In this document: positions 35,985 to 47,160 of the stretch, piece by piece
How the letters are laid out: each line of letters starts with the position of its first letter
How positions within the stretch are numbered: the first letter of the stretch is position 1
Made by a program: the position numbers and the translations under genes
Notes under the pieces: model-generated
Told to the model about the DNA's origin: nothing
Database searches by the model: none
Seen by the model: the letters and a program-made list of their open reading frames with translations, nothing else
Assembly (NCBI GenBank): GCA_037447655.1
Contig: JBBHKE010000473.1
Span: forward strand, 74,738-138,737
DNA length: 64,000 nt
Reading direction: 5' to 3'
Source of the DNA: Zygnema cylindricum
Lineage: Eukaryota > Streptophyta > Zygnematophyceae > Zygnematales > Zygnemataceae

Positions 35985-36375
35985 TTATGGTCCTTTAAAA
36001 TTTGTAACGCGTTGTGCCCGTGTAACCGAAACTTTGGATTTTAGGGAAGATTCTCCGTTAGTACTTTTCAAAGTTTTCCCGTGTCCAACAACGAAATCGT
36101 AACTTTGAAATATGACGGTCGTAGATGTGGGTACAACTTGTGACGATTGAAGACGACTACGAAACTTCCAAAAATTGTTGACGTCTACAGAAACAGGCGA
36201 CGGTTGTAGACGTCGAGTTTTTTGTGACATTGTACACGCTTACGGTTTTGTGACATCGCGAAGCATGCTCACTTGTGACGTCAATAGTTGCAAAACTTTC
36301 CGCCATGGCTTCTCTATTTCTTATTTTTATCTTTTATCAATCGATTTGCCATTAAACTACGATCATAGGTATCCA
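35985..36375. repeat. Dispersed repeat, copy 2 (about 0.4 kb)
   Basis: Direct-orientation relative of 18640-19085: GTGTAACCGAAACTTTGG, then TGACGGTCGTAGATGTGGG-type units, then AAAACTTTCCGCCATGGCTT and an A-rich end. The two copies are clearly diverged. Confidence 0.7.
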
Positions 36376-38057
36376 AAAAACAAGAAATAAAAAATTTATT
36401 TCATACCATTATTGTTGTATTTCTTTCAGTGAAGAGAGAGAGAGAGAGGAGCGATCGATTGAGGAGGAGGGGGAGAGACGAAAACGACGTAGTCTTTTGC
36501 ACAGGACCCATGAATGAAAGTGGAGGTTTGAGACCCCTACAGATTTTATACGTACATGCTTGTCGTTTTTTACTTACATGCGCGAGACGAACAGGAAAAA
36601 ATATTGGGTGTACTCCCCTTCATACAAAAATTTTCGAAGACGTTTGACGCATGCGATATCGTTTTGCTATTCGTCGATCAACTACTACTTTAAATAAAAT
36701 CACCTCGCGGCTTTATTTTAATAGAAGTTTAAAGATGAGCTGGCATGGTGTGGCAGTCGGTCGAAAATGATAATAACGTCAAATCAAATTACATTTAAAG
36801 TTTCAAGGTGACGCAAAATGTACTTTGGTTTTCACACATTTTTCGTATAGGGTAGGATTTTCTGGTTTCAAGTCCCATTTGCTGTGAAAATGACAAAAAA
36901 AAACCTTTACTTTAACACATGGGCACACCGCCTTAATGTACCTAACCTTTTTCGAAACCCCAATTGGAAATTGCAGTACGAATCAATATATGAACGTTGT
37001 CAATAAGAGCTAAACCTTTTTAAGACATATAGTGTACGTAAATCTTCTCTAAGCTATGCCACCTTAGTTGACTACTATATGAATGAGAAAAAATTGTGAG
37101 ACTCCAAACAGTCAATTAAGAGATTCCTTTTTTTTTTAGCGCGGCGGAGAGTGACAGGTGTATCATAAAATCTCACGGATACTCTGAGTTTTTCACTTCT
37201 TGAGTTCCAACTAGTCAATACTGGAAAATTTAGTGTGGATTCTTCATGAACGCTTCTTCTAAGTAAAAACATTTAGCGTTCGACCATTGACAATGTGTCA
37301 GCTGAAGATTTCCCAAATTCCAATTTTAAGATATCTTTATGACATGCCGATATAACCATAACACTGAACAGTTACTTGGTGAGTTGTAAGTATCATTGAT
37401 AAATTTGAAATAATGGGAAGTTACGGAACTTATGAGCCATTGCGTACAAAAAGCCAAAAGTTAGGACCAAGAGTGGTTGAACATGTCAAAATAATAATCA
37501 TAATAAGCTTTATTAAAACAGACGAAAAAAACTCAGAACAAAAATACCGAGAAAAGGCGTGATTTGAAGCGTATCGTCACATCACACATGCGAAGACAGC
37601 TCAGTTCGTAGAAAAATTTGGTTTTCTTTTTGTTGAAAACTGGGAAAAAGTAACCCTCATGTTTACATTATTGTGTTTACATTATTAACACATTTACATA
37701 TGGTTACTGCCCATTGACTTAGCCTCGACTTTAACTCAAGTACACTACATCCTACTGTAAACTTCCGATAAAAAAAAAAAAAGCCTTTATAACATCCATA
37801 GAATCTCTGAAATGACGTCAAAAAAACGCATTGGTCGCCAATTAGTAAGGCCCACCGTCGCTTATTTATGCAAAAATAAAGCTCTCTCACCGTAAAATAG
37901 CATATGTTTTGAAACCCGATTATCTTCCGTGGGCAGTTGTTCGACCATTTTTACATTTGACCTTCGAACTTCAACCACATTGAATTTTCGGATAAGTTAT
38001 CTATTAAGCTGACATATTAAAGAATTTATGAAGTTCATAACTCACGTCGGTGTGGTA

Positions 38058-41000
38058 CTACAACAATAAATGGTCATCATAGACTTCAATCTCGTCCGTC
38101 GTAGCCTCGAGATCTGTCTCGTCATCATAATAATTCCAACCATCTGTCGCATCACCTCCCTCGAGTTCCTTTCCGCCTCCATCATATCCGGTTTCATCGC
38201 CATCATATTCCTTTTCACCTCCCTCATATTCATTATTTCCCATACATACCTCCAAACGGTGTCCCACCTCAAGCAAAAGTCTCTTCTTCGACATTCGAAA
38301 AGAAAGTGCCGTCATCATTTCATACCTCCGAGGCGCATTCTCCCTATAATCACACTCCTCCGTCTCTCTCTCTCTCTCCCTCAAACTGCACGTCGATGGA
38401 TTCTTTTGAAGTGACTCGTTGAGAAGATATGCCTCATTGAGAATATTCTCGTCCTCCTCATAAGTAGTGAAGAACCTATCCAAACTCTCTCCCACCATGT
38501 CACAGACAACTATGGCTGCCGATCGCAGGAGAGAACTCACTGTCTCTGACGCCCTCTCATCCACACTATCACAGTTAGCCTCTGGATTCAAGCCCAGAAC
38601 TCGGGCGTGACGTGACAGCTCCTCATAGTCAGGCGCCGTGGTGCTCTCTCTCAGCCCTGCGGACCATAACGTCCCAAACAATATCTTATCATGTCCGTAA
38701 AAGAAATTATACCTTTCATCCGCATTTCAGCTTTAACTGTTTATCCACACTAACTTTTGATCCACACCACGACCCTCACTATCTTTTATCCACACTAACT
38801 TTTTTCAACAATAACTTAGTGCCCACAACTTCTTATCCACACTAATTTTTGTGTGCTGTACCCACTCTAGTATGGCTCACATCAGCTAAAAACTACATTT
38901 GCAGCTGGTTTGTTTCACGAATTTTGAAAGTGGAATTTTGGATCCACTTTATAATCATCAAATTTCTCCTAGTCCTCCTGTTTGAGATCCCATAATTTCA
39001 CACTCCTCCCTTAACCACCTTCACAAAGTACCCGCTATGTCTTAAACCAAAACTGGTGTGTATTGCAGCTAATTTTTAAAAAACACTCGCTCGAAACCTG
39101 TTTTACTTAAAGCCCCGGGAACCATACGCTTCTATAACATTTTTTTAACCTCATTTTGATAGTATTCATACACCAAATTGTAGTGTTGTATATATAGTAG
39201 GGTATGCCAATAATCAATATGCATTTTTTTGAAGAATCTCGATAATCGATATATCGAGCCAATAGTTAATAGCAACCATTATCGCAATATAGCAATATCG
39301 ATATCCCCATATCGACCATATCCACACTATCTCCTTCCATACTATTCAAATATTTTGACTCTGAGGCCGTCCCCCAACCACCCTCCCTCCCTCCCCCTCT
39401 CCCTCCCTCTCTCACTCCTCACCTGCCATTTGCATGTAGACGTGACACGTGGCGGCAATACCAGCCAAAATTCGAGGATCCACACGCCCTCGACTCCCCA
39501 CTGAAAACCCAACTCCCCCGACCTCCTCCAATCCACCTCTCTCCTCTCCCCCTCGCCATTCACTCTCCCTCTCCCTCTCCTCTTCCTCCGTCACTCTCTC
39601 CACTGTCTCCACCGCTTTCCTCGCCTCTCTCTCCGCCATAGTCGCCACCAGTTCTGGCGATACCTTCCCCAGATGGGCCTCCATGGCCGTCCAATAGGTG
39701 TCCCCGTACCAGTGGACCATGTCCTCCACTGTGAGGAACAGTGTGTGAGTGTCGTAGGGATTGCCAGGTGGCACAAATCCGTACTCTGTCAGGAACCACG
39801 AGGAGTCCTCCTGTCCGTATGATACTGCCAGCTGGCGCCCCGCCGGCACTTGCGCCCCCGCCGTCACTACGAAGGACTCGCCCTGAGGGTCTACCTGTGT
39901 CACATCACACCGAGCCAAGTTACATCACATTTTGTCACATCACATTGCACCACATCGCATCAGGCCATGTCACGTCACGTTGCATCACGTCACGTCACAT
40001 TACAACACATCACATTAGATTACATCACGTCACATCACGCATGTCGCGTACATCAAGTCAAGTCAAATTATGTCACATCCCATCACAAACATCACATCAC
40101 CCAAAGACAACCCAATTCATGTCACGTCACATTACGTTACATCAGATCACATCGAACCACGTCATGGCATGTCGCGTAGTTATGTCACATCACACCACCG
40201 CACAGCACAACACGTCACGTCACAAGTCAAGTTACATCGCATCACATTATATTACATCAGATCACATCACACCACCTCACGTCACATCGCGACAGGTTAC
40301 AATCAAGTGTAGTCAGTTCATGTCACGTCACGTCACATCACTTCCAGGCGGTTTACACCATGTCACGTCACATCACACCGTGATGTGCGCCAAGAAGCAA
40401 GAAGTAACCGGCTTGCAAGAGGACAAAGAGGGGAGAGAGGAGTGGCGAGCTGGGAGATGTTTGAAAAATGGTGTCAAGGGAGAGAAAAAGGCTCAAAGAT
40501 TTTGTGTCACAAAAAACCCATTGACATTAAACCCCAATTTTCTAAACCGAAAACCTTCAGAAAGAAGAAATGAGACGAGTATATAAGTTGACCACAAGCA
40601 CAAAACCTTGAGTTACACTCGAGTTGAACCAATTTTGCATTCGTTTTGATCGAAATCATTCCAAATAATTTTCAAAAAGTAATAAAAAAAAGGGAAACAA
40701 AATAAACAAAAAAGAGGTAATCTACACCTACCTCCCAATGTGCCATAGATTCAAATCCGTGATTGACAAAGTCCAAGAACGGAAGTAAAAACGACGCCTC
40801 CACTACTACCTTCCTATCCTTCTCACTCCTTCCCTTTTCAATAGCCGAGTCCTCTCCCCCGCCATACCTGCCCAACTCCTCTTCCTCCTCCTTCTCATTC
40901 TCCTTCTCCTTCTCCTCAACCTTCTCCTCAACCTTCTCCTCTCTCCTCTCCCTCTCTTCTACTTCTGCATGGAAACATCGAGTCCAGACCACTGCCATGG

Positions 41001-43373
41001 CCCATGAAAAATTCTCAAAGGTCACGTCACTCTTTGTGGAGAGAATATACTTCGAATACTTGTTTTCCAAACTGGTCTTCATATGCTTCACCTGGGGAGA
41101 GGGAGGAGAGAGGGAGGAGAGAGGGAGGAGGGAGCAGTGTTGGGTTTAAACACCAACCCAAAGTTTCGTCAACAAAACCCCGTTTTAGCGTTTTAGCCTC
41201 TGTTTATTACTAGTTTCCACATGTTTTTTTTTTTTTTTTGCAATTTTAAGAGGTTGTTTTGTTGTGATCATTTCTTCTGTTCTTTTGTTTAAGAGGCTCT
41301 TTTCCCTTTCCTTTTTGGGATTTTTTCCTTTTTCCGGAAGTTTTGCTTTCAACTTTCAGCTTTTGTTTTATATCTTTGTGGTCTCCGTTGTCTTTTTCCG
41401 TTGTTTTCTCATTTCTTTTTCTTTGTACCTTTTTTATATCTTCTCCGTTTTTTTAAATCCTTTTGTTTTTTGTGAGGTGTGTAGTTCCACCCACACCACA
41501 TTTAGTGTGGATCGAACGAGACTTGCGCCCGTCACTATTAGGGTTAAGGAAATATTTTAAGGAATCAATATCAATAATACAATAATACATAATAATACAT
41601 TATCGTACGATGAACGTGAACGTGACAAATTCCATTAATTCACTCCATTAAATAGTGTTATTGGCACTACTTTTTGGTCTAAAATACCTCACCAAAATTA
41701 GTGTTAAATGGTAATGGGCAGTGTAGCCCAGACAAAATACGTTTTCTCCTACTTGTTCATTTTTTAATAATAAGAAAGTTGAGGCAGGGAAGAAAAGCCA
41801 ATTGCCCATCCGAACACCCTCCGCACCACATAGTTTTGAAGTGTGAATTAAAGACCGTACCATGTGCGTATATCACCATAAACTGCACTTATAATATGTT
41901 TAATTCACCGGTAAATGCACATATTATGGGCTTATATCACAAAAATGCACATAGTATTTATGAATTTTACCATTAAAAGTACATCTGATATGCATATCTC
42001 GCTGTTAAAAGTACATATTACATGCAAATTTCACCATTAAAAGTACGAATTATATGCATATTTCACCATTAAATGCATATATGATACGCATATATCAGTA
42101 TCAAATGCACACATTATATACCTATTTCACCATTAAATACCCGTTCTAATGCGTATCATTATTAAATGCACGAAATGTGTGCATATTTCAGGAGTCACAA
42201 CATATAGCATGTACGTTTTTTAAAATTGAAACTATGGTACCAAGTCTTAGGGCGGAACCACACTATTTCAGGTAAACAGCCAACAAATTTGACTCTTTTG
42301 GAAACCAACACCTTGTGCACTTTGTACATCATCAAAACCTTTTCCTTTCTTTCTTTCTCTCTCTTTTTCTGTACATGAAATGGTTTTTAAATCCACACTA
42401 ATTGGACAAAAGGAGACTCTTAGCCTTCTCGTACAGGCTTTCGAAAGAGAGCAAAAAAATGTTTTGGATGTTTCTCTAACTTTTACTTGGCAAAAGCTAC
42501 CAAAGACAAAGGTTTTAGACCTCTTTCGGCTCTAAAAATAACTGAAGATTGGTAAAATTAGCTCACCTTCTCAATGGTTGAAGGATAGTCAAGTTCTCGA
42601 ATCTCTGATTCGGTCCAAAATACGGGCAGTCGAATTTTCTTGGGAAAAACGTTTAAAAACGGAGCCCAGACAGATTCATTCCCCTTTTCCAACTCCCTTA
42701 GAATCCATCCCGCTAGAATCACATCGTACGGCGCGCCTTCGTACGGAATCTCCTCATTTGCCACGTGGCGATCAGAAATCCACAAACTTCTTGGTACGGA
42801 GAAAAGTACCTCACCTTCCTCCAAATCAACGGCTGCGATCAGTCCATAATCCAGCCTGGAAATGCCGCCAATTTCCTCCGATTCCTCGTAATCTCCTACA
42901 GCTGCCACCTGTCCAGCACATGCAGCCAAGTACTACTGAATTTCAGCCATACTAGTACGGCAGAATCGTACCAAACTGCAGTACAATAAAGTATATTACC
43001 GTACATAGTACTATAATATCGTACGCTACGTACAACATAACGTATCGCCTGCTCACGATTCTCAGCCGTAAAACTAAAAAAAAGTAAATATATATATATA
43101 TATATAAATTAAATAGTATAAATATACATATACATATATAAAGTGGTTCACCAATTACTTGTTGGTCTCTCTCTCTCCCTCATAACCGACAAAATGACGA
43201 TTCCCAAAGAAAGGAGAGGCCGGCCTCACTTTCAGGTAGCTTCCCGGAAGATCCACTCCTCTGGCTCCACTTCCGTACATCCAGCGGCGAAGTTCATCCG
43301 TACGACAGTCCGTCTCATCCTCCCCTCGGGCGAGTGCCGAGAGGAGGGCGAGAAGGAGCGCGACAAGACGCAT
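38058..43373 (-). CDS. SET-domain protein (Rubisco LSMT/SETD type) with a signal peptide
   Basis: Five exons in phase: 43373-43230, 42908-42567, 41091-40732, 39894-39423, 38656-38058; 638 residues. The ATG at 43373 opens a classical signal peptide (MRLVALLLALLSALARG, then acidic EDETDC), so secretory-pathway targeting is predicted. The SET fold follows: LDYGLIAAVDLEEGEVLFSVP (start of SET), LPFLDFVNHG at about 268-274, LAVSYG at 304-309 and YGFVPPGNPYD from 320. The order and the YGF/NP ending fit the split-SET lysine or histidine methyltransferases (LSMT, SETD3, SETD4, SETD6), which use S-adenosylmethionine. NHG replaces the more usual NHS/NHT. A charged Glu/Lys insert occupies about 206-235, and the C-terminal 199 residues end in an acidic Gly/Tyr/Asp-rich tail; a substrate-binding domain probably lies between. 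Target unknown. ER location is unusual for this family. Confidence 0.9.
39220..39330. repeat. TATCGATA-rich segment resembling the interior of a hAT-like element
   Basis: ATCGATATATCGAGCC and GCAATATCGATATCCCC motifs resemble the interior of the element at 58692-59531. It lies in the last intron of the SET-domain gene. No termini are visible, so it is at most a fragment. Confidence 0.4.
39895..40385. repeat. Degenerate TCACR pentamer array (TGACG/TGATG on the sense strand)
   Basis: About 490 bp built from TCACA, TCACG, CATCA and related five-base steps, for example CACGTCACGTCACATTACA. It starts directly at the acceptor of the SET-gene exon 39894-39423 and fills most of the upstream intron. 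TGACG is the core of plant TGA/bZIP sites, but a repeat origin explains it without regulation. A shorter GACGTGACGTGACGTGACAT run recurs near 49448. Confidence 0.85.
41095..41135. repeat. GGGAGGAGAGA run next to a splice acceptor
   Basis: On the sense strand of the SET gene this is the CCCTCTCTCCTCCCTCTCC polypyrimidine tract immediately before the acceptor of the exon 41091-40732. Confidence 0.75.
41522..41723. mobile_element. TA-flanked MITE in intron 2 of the SET gene
   Basis: Right end TGGTAATGGGCAGTG before TA; left end is a diverged GCGCCCGTCACTATTAGGG. The core contains CTCCATTAAATAGTGTTATT, matching the short subtype. The left boundary is approximate. Confidence 0.65.
41880..42200. 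repeat. Tandem repeat of about 33 bp (CATATTTCACCATTAAA)
   Basis: Roughly nine degenerate units of the form ATGCATATTTCACCATTAAA followed by AGTACAT or TGCACAT. It sits in intron 2 of the SET-domain gene beside the MITE at 41522-41723. Non-coding. Confidence 0.8.
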
Positions 43374-43549
43374 GCCTTTCAAATCGAGCCTTCAGGGCGC
43401 CTCCCAGTCGTACTGATAGTCGCGGTCACGCGGTACTTGTCCTAGTTCAAAGTTCAAACGTGCGAAAACAATTGGAAACGCTATATACGTGTATATTATG
43501 GGCTTTGGATTTATAGTATGCGTATAATACGAGTAGGTTCGTTATACTA
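43374..43549. promoter_or_regulatory. Immediate upstream region of the SET gene
   Basis: Only about 175 bases separate the start codon from the first MITE terminus at 43550. The segment includes CTAGTTCAAAGTTCAAACG, which resembles the inverse of TTTCGCACATTTGAACTATG at 45909-45928. The promoter may therefore lie partly in transposon sequence. Confidence 0.4.
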
Positions 43550-45092
43550 CACCGCGCATCGTTATTAGTGTCAACGACACTAATTTGGGTTCTTAAAATT
43601 TTTAGTTTTTTCCAAAAATAGCATACGTGATTTTAATTTTTCCTTGACTACAATTTAGGTTCCGTACAAAATAGCGTCAAGATTGAAAGTACAACAATAT
43701 ATAATTAGTATGGCGTACGGATGATGTCAGACGGTACGTATTTGTACCTTTTTATTTGAAAATATTTAAAATTAATTATAAATTATACGCGCATGCATAT
43801 GAACGTGCGCTGGAAAAATGGGTTCACTCTCGTCGCCAAAAACCTCGTTCGCACACGATCTCCTATAATCGCCTGTTCTGTAGTGTGAACGTAAAATATA
43901 TTCGCATGTGCGAAGTCATGATCTTACAGTTAAAGCAGTGAAAATTTTACACGTCCACGTAAACCGTCTTAAAACTGCGTACTCTTAATTCATGTGAATT
44001 TTTCCTGTTCAGTTTATATAAACACTACACCGTGAATCGCTATTAGCGTAATGAAATAGATAGCGTAATGAAACAATTAGCAACATTTACGCTATTTGAG
44101 AATTTTGTTTTTTTGAGAAAAAAATTTTATTCTAATTTTTCGTACACTCTAAATTGTACATTGCTTTGTAATAAATGTCGGCGCACAATATCTGTACACC
44201 GTGAATCGTTATTCGCGAAAAGGTTTCTTTAGCGTGTAGGAAAAATTACCGTTATTTACGCTAATTGAGAATTTGGATTTTTTCAAAAAAAACATACATA
44301 CTCGATATTTACTTATACTAATTTGGATTTAAAAAAAAATAAACACCCGCCCCAATCTTGTTTACACTAATATAGGTTCTGTTCAAAATCTGACAAATCG
44401 TATACAAATCGTACGTTCACACCGTCGAAACGCGGTTGCCGGACGAATACGTGAGAACGTGATTTTTAACTGCCCGATTGCATCCCCTTTTTAGAGCGCA
44501 TATTCTCATGCGTCCGTGGTTACTAAAACCCATTAATTATACTTTCTCACTTAAAAAGGTACAATTTTGTACGTTATGACACCAACCGTACAACACTATT
44601 TAGATGATAAAAATTGGAAAAGAACCCTAAATGGCGTAAAAGAAAAAACATAATAATTTATGCTGTTTAAGAATTTGGGGAAAAAAAAAGGTACCTTAAA
44701 GGTAAAGTTTATTTAGCGTTTTTAATTCTAATATAGGTTAGTTTTAAATAGTGTGGAGTACGGACGACCTCCGACCGTGCAAAATTGTGCTTTATTAAGT
44801 AAAAAAGTACAAATAATGATTTAATACAGGCCGTTATCATGTAACTGCGTTTTAATAAACCACGGAGTGCGAACGTCATATTGACGATAAACTGTACGTT
44901 TTGCCAAATTCTGTACGAATACCTTATTTACAGTAGAGGATATTAGCGTGCCAAATTAGAGTACTTAAATAAATTAGAGTAAACTTCATAGTTGAAACAG
45001 CTTTATCACATAAATTAGCGTTCATTACTCTAATTTGTTTTCTTAGTTTTTGTACTCTAATTTTTTCATTACTCTAATTAGGATTCGCGGTG
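43550..45092. mobile_element. Nested cluster of TA-flanked MITEs
   Basis: Begins CACCGCGCATCGTTATTAG after TA and ends TTAGGATTCGCGGTG before TA. Further left termini occur inside at 44038 (CACCGTGAATCGCTATTAGC) and 44197 (CACCGTGAATCGTTATTCGC), so at least three members are stacked. I could not pair every internal end. No protein-coding capacity. Confidence 0.7.
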
Positions 45093-45099
45093 TACTGTA

Positions 45100-45868
45100 C
45101 ACCGCGCATCGTTATTAGTGTCAACGACACTAATTTGGGTTCTTAAAATTTTGATTTTTTTCCTCAAATAGGATACATGATTTTAATTTTTCCTTGACGT
45201 TAATTAAGGTACACCGCGAATCGTTATTAGCGTTGAGAAATTATTAGTGTAAAGAAAAAATTAGCGTCATTCATTCTAATTTAGTGCCAGGAGACGTGGC
45301 AGATTATAGTCCACGTCCTTAAATAGTGTAGTTTATTCTATTTAAGGTATTAATGTCAAAATTTTAGGGTGCCGATATAGAGTTCATAACGCTAATAACG
45401 ATTCGCGGTGTACCGTACAAATTAGCGTAAAGGACGAATTACATTTATATCTAAATAGTGTGGTGTACGGTTGATGTCAGACCGTACATAAAGGTACCTT
45501 TTCAAGTGAAAATTTTACAGAAACGGCGTGGCGTGTTAACCATTTCCGTAAACGTCAAACAAAAAAAAAGAAATTAAACTTTACGTTACGCGGTATAGCG
45601 TTAACTCGTAACCGCCGTAAAATTGTTTGATCGGTACGGATACTCGATTTGGCGCCATCGTACAATTTTTAAGATTGTGTACGGTTACATATATTAATGT
45701 GTACAATCGTACGGAGAATATTCCATTTTTGCTGTCCCCAAATTAGCGCTAACGCCAAAATTAGAATAAACCTTTTTTTTTCAAATTTTCAAATTCTTAA
45801 TTAGCGTCAATGACGGTATATTTACTTCCACACTATTTAAACTTTGACACTAATAACGATGCGCGGTG
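45100..45868. mobile_element. TA-flanked MITE, long subtype, interrupted by a short one
   Basis: Termini CACCGCGCATCGTTATTAG and CTAATAACGATGCGCGGTG are near-perfect inverts with TA on both sides. Without the insertion at 45212-45410 it is about 568 bp and aligns along its length with the copy at 1405-1943. Confidence 0.85.
45212..45410. mobile_element. TA-flanked MITE, short subtype, inserted in a long one
   Basis: Termini CACCGCGAATCGTTATTAGC and CTAATAACGATTCGCGGTG are essentially perfect over 19 bp, with TA at 45210-45211 and 45411-45412. The host sequence on either side (AATTAAGG-TA and TA-CCGTACAAA) rejoins to match the uninterrupted copy near 1510-1525. This is the clearest insertion in the window. 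Confidence 0.93.
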
Positions 45869-46420
45869 TACAGTACTACAGTACTGTACTATTCTGTTTG
45901 ACTGTTTCTAATTGCTTTCGCACATTTGAACTATGGTAACAGAGTGTATATTTGTATATGTTATCATGTCCTAATAAAAGTGCGGAAAACGTGTCACAAT
46001 GCGTCCACACTATAGGAATCTCGTACGTAACTCAACGGTAACCCTTTTTCCGCGAGTTTTCCGGCAGTCAAATATTCTATCCAGTCACAAAGGCTGCATT
46101 AAATTATTGTTTTTTGGGTGATTTGTCGTTTAGCTTGGAGCCTTGGAGAGTTGGAGGACACGAAAGCTGAAAGCGTACAGTGCAAAGTCACAAACGTACG
46201 GCGTCCCAGAAGGGGGAAACGAACATTAATAAAGGATACGTAATTTGAAGTTGTTTACACATGGGTGAATAGATGCCGTTTTGCAAAGTGTATAAGAAAC
46301 CCTCGATACGCTGATCCGGTACGATACTCCAATTATTTGAGACGATGTGTCGACATGTTACGCTCGTATACTATATCGAGAATCGCCATACTATGCTATG
46401 CCGTGCATTGTTATTACGCA
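45869..46420. other. Intergenic sequence between transposon clusters
   Basis: No gene is seen. It has a short GTAC run at 45870-45890 and the terminus-like CACATTTGAACTATGG at 45914-45929. The rest is unremarkable mid-AT sequence with frequent GTACG words. Confidence 0.45.
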
Positions 46421-46423
46421 TTA

Positions 46424-47157
46424 GGGTAACATTCCATTAGGCGGTCCCAGTAAATGTACGGACAAGTTTACTGACAGCGTTTACTGGAAGTCCGCTCCAT
46501 TATGTCGGGCCAATAGCAAACCTTCCTCAATTATGATTGCCGCCACATAGGTTAGAGTCCAGATTCTAAAAATCTGAAAAAAATCTACAAACGGAATATC
46601 TGTACGACCGGAGGTAGTTGATGATTCGTACATAAAGTTTTTGGCCAGATTTTGATTTTGAAAATGGAAATCTAAATTTCGAAACGGAATTGCAAAAGGA
46701 CGAGGCAAACTTTGAAGGTCACGGCAAACTTTGAATGTCGGTGGATGTCAGACGGAGCGTGCGAGGATATTTTCAGCCTGACCTGCATTCAGCGTGGCAA
46801 GCGGCACATGGCCTTTACGACGTGCACGCCTGTGATCGCTTGTTCAAAGTAGATATTATTTTGCTTTTTCACGTGTACCAATGGTAATGAATGGCAATCA
46901 TCCAGTGGGCCCCAACTCTCCTCGCGAGGAGAGTTGGGGGCCACTGGATGATGTGCGCGATTGCTTCGTGGATCTCAAAAAGTGAAACATCCAACGGTCA
47001 ATAATTACACCTACATCATTGGAGCTTCCCGACAGCTTTCCAGTAACGATGTTTCGTCTGAAAACAAAATGTTTAGGGTACGGCTATGTACGGCTCTGTA
47101 CGAAAACGTACGGCGCCCAGTAACGAACCCCACTTTTCGTCTAATGGAATGTTACCC
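46424..47157. mobile_element. Harbinger-like non-autonomous element with TTA duplication, copy 1
   Basis: Termini GGGTAACATTCCATTAG and CTAATGGAATGTTACCC are perfect inverts over 17 bp, flanked by TTA (46421-46423 and 47158-47160), as in PIF/Harbinger elements. The 734-bp interior contains a near-perfect 28-bp-arm palindrome at 46897-46952 and an almost identical relative next door at 47161-47850. No transposase is encoded. Confidence 0.85.
46897..46952. repeat. Near-perfect palindrome without loop (hairpin, copy 1)
   Basis: Arms of 28 bases pair at 27 positions about the centre CTCGCGAG (46921-46928); the only mismatch is 46909 with 46940. It is flanked by GTGTACCAATGG on the left and TGTGCGCGATTGCTTCG on the right, sequences shared with the hairpin at 47636-47688. 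Confidence 0.9.
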
Positions 47158-47160
47158 TTA

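Larger units (their letters stand above)
34950..38057. promoter_or_regulatory. Intergenic region between the SET gene 3' end and the eIF2B gamma start
   Basis: Holds the eIF2B gamma promoter (next to 34950, no clear TATA), a hAT-like element (35407-35888), a dispersed repeat (35985-36375) and, at its far end, the 3' flank of the SET-domain gene. A GAGAGAGAGAGAGG run occurs near 36430-36450. No other gene is recognised between 36400 and 38057. Confidence 0.5.

Noticed and set aside
39741-40586. 281-residue His/Ser/Thr-rich plus-strand frame
   Set aside because: Antisense to a SET exon and then to the TCACR pentamer array; repetitive, no domain.
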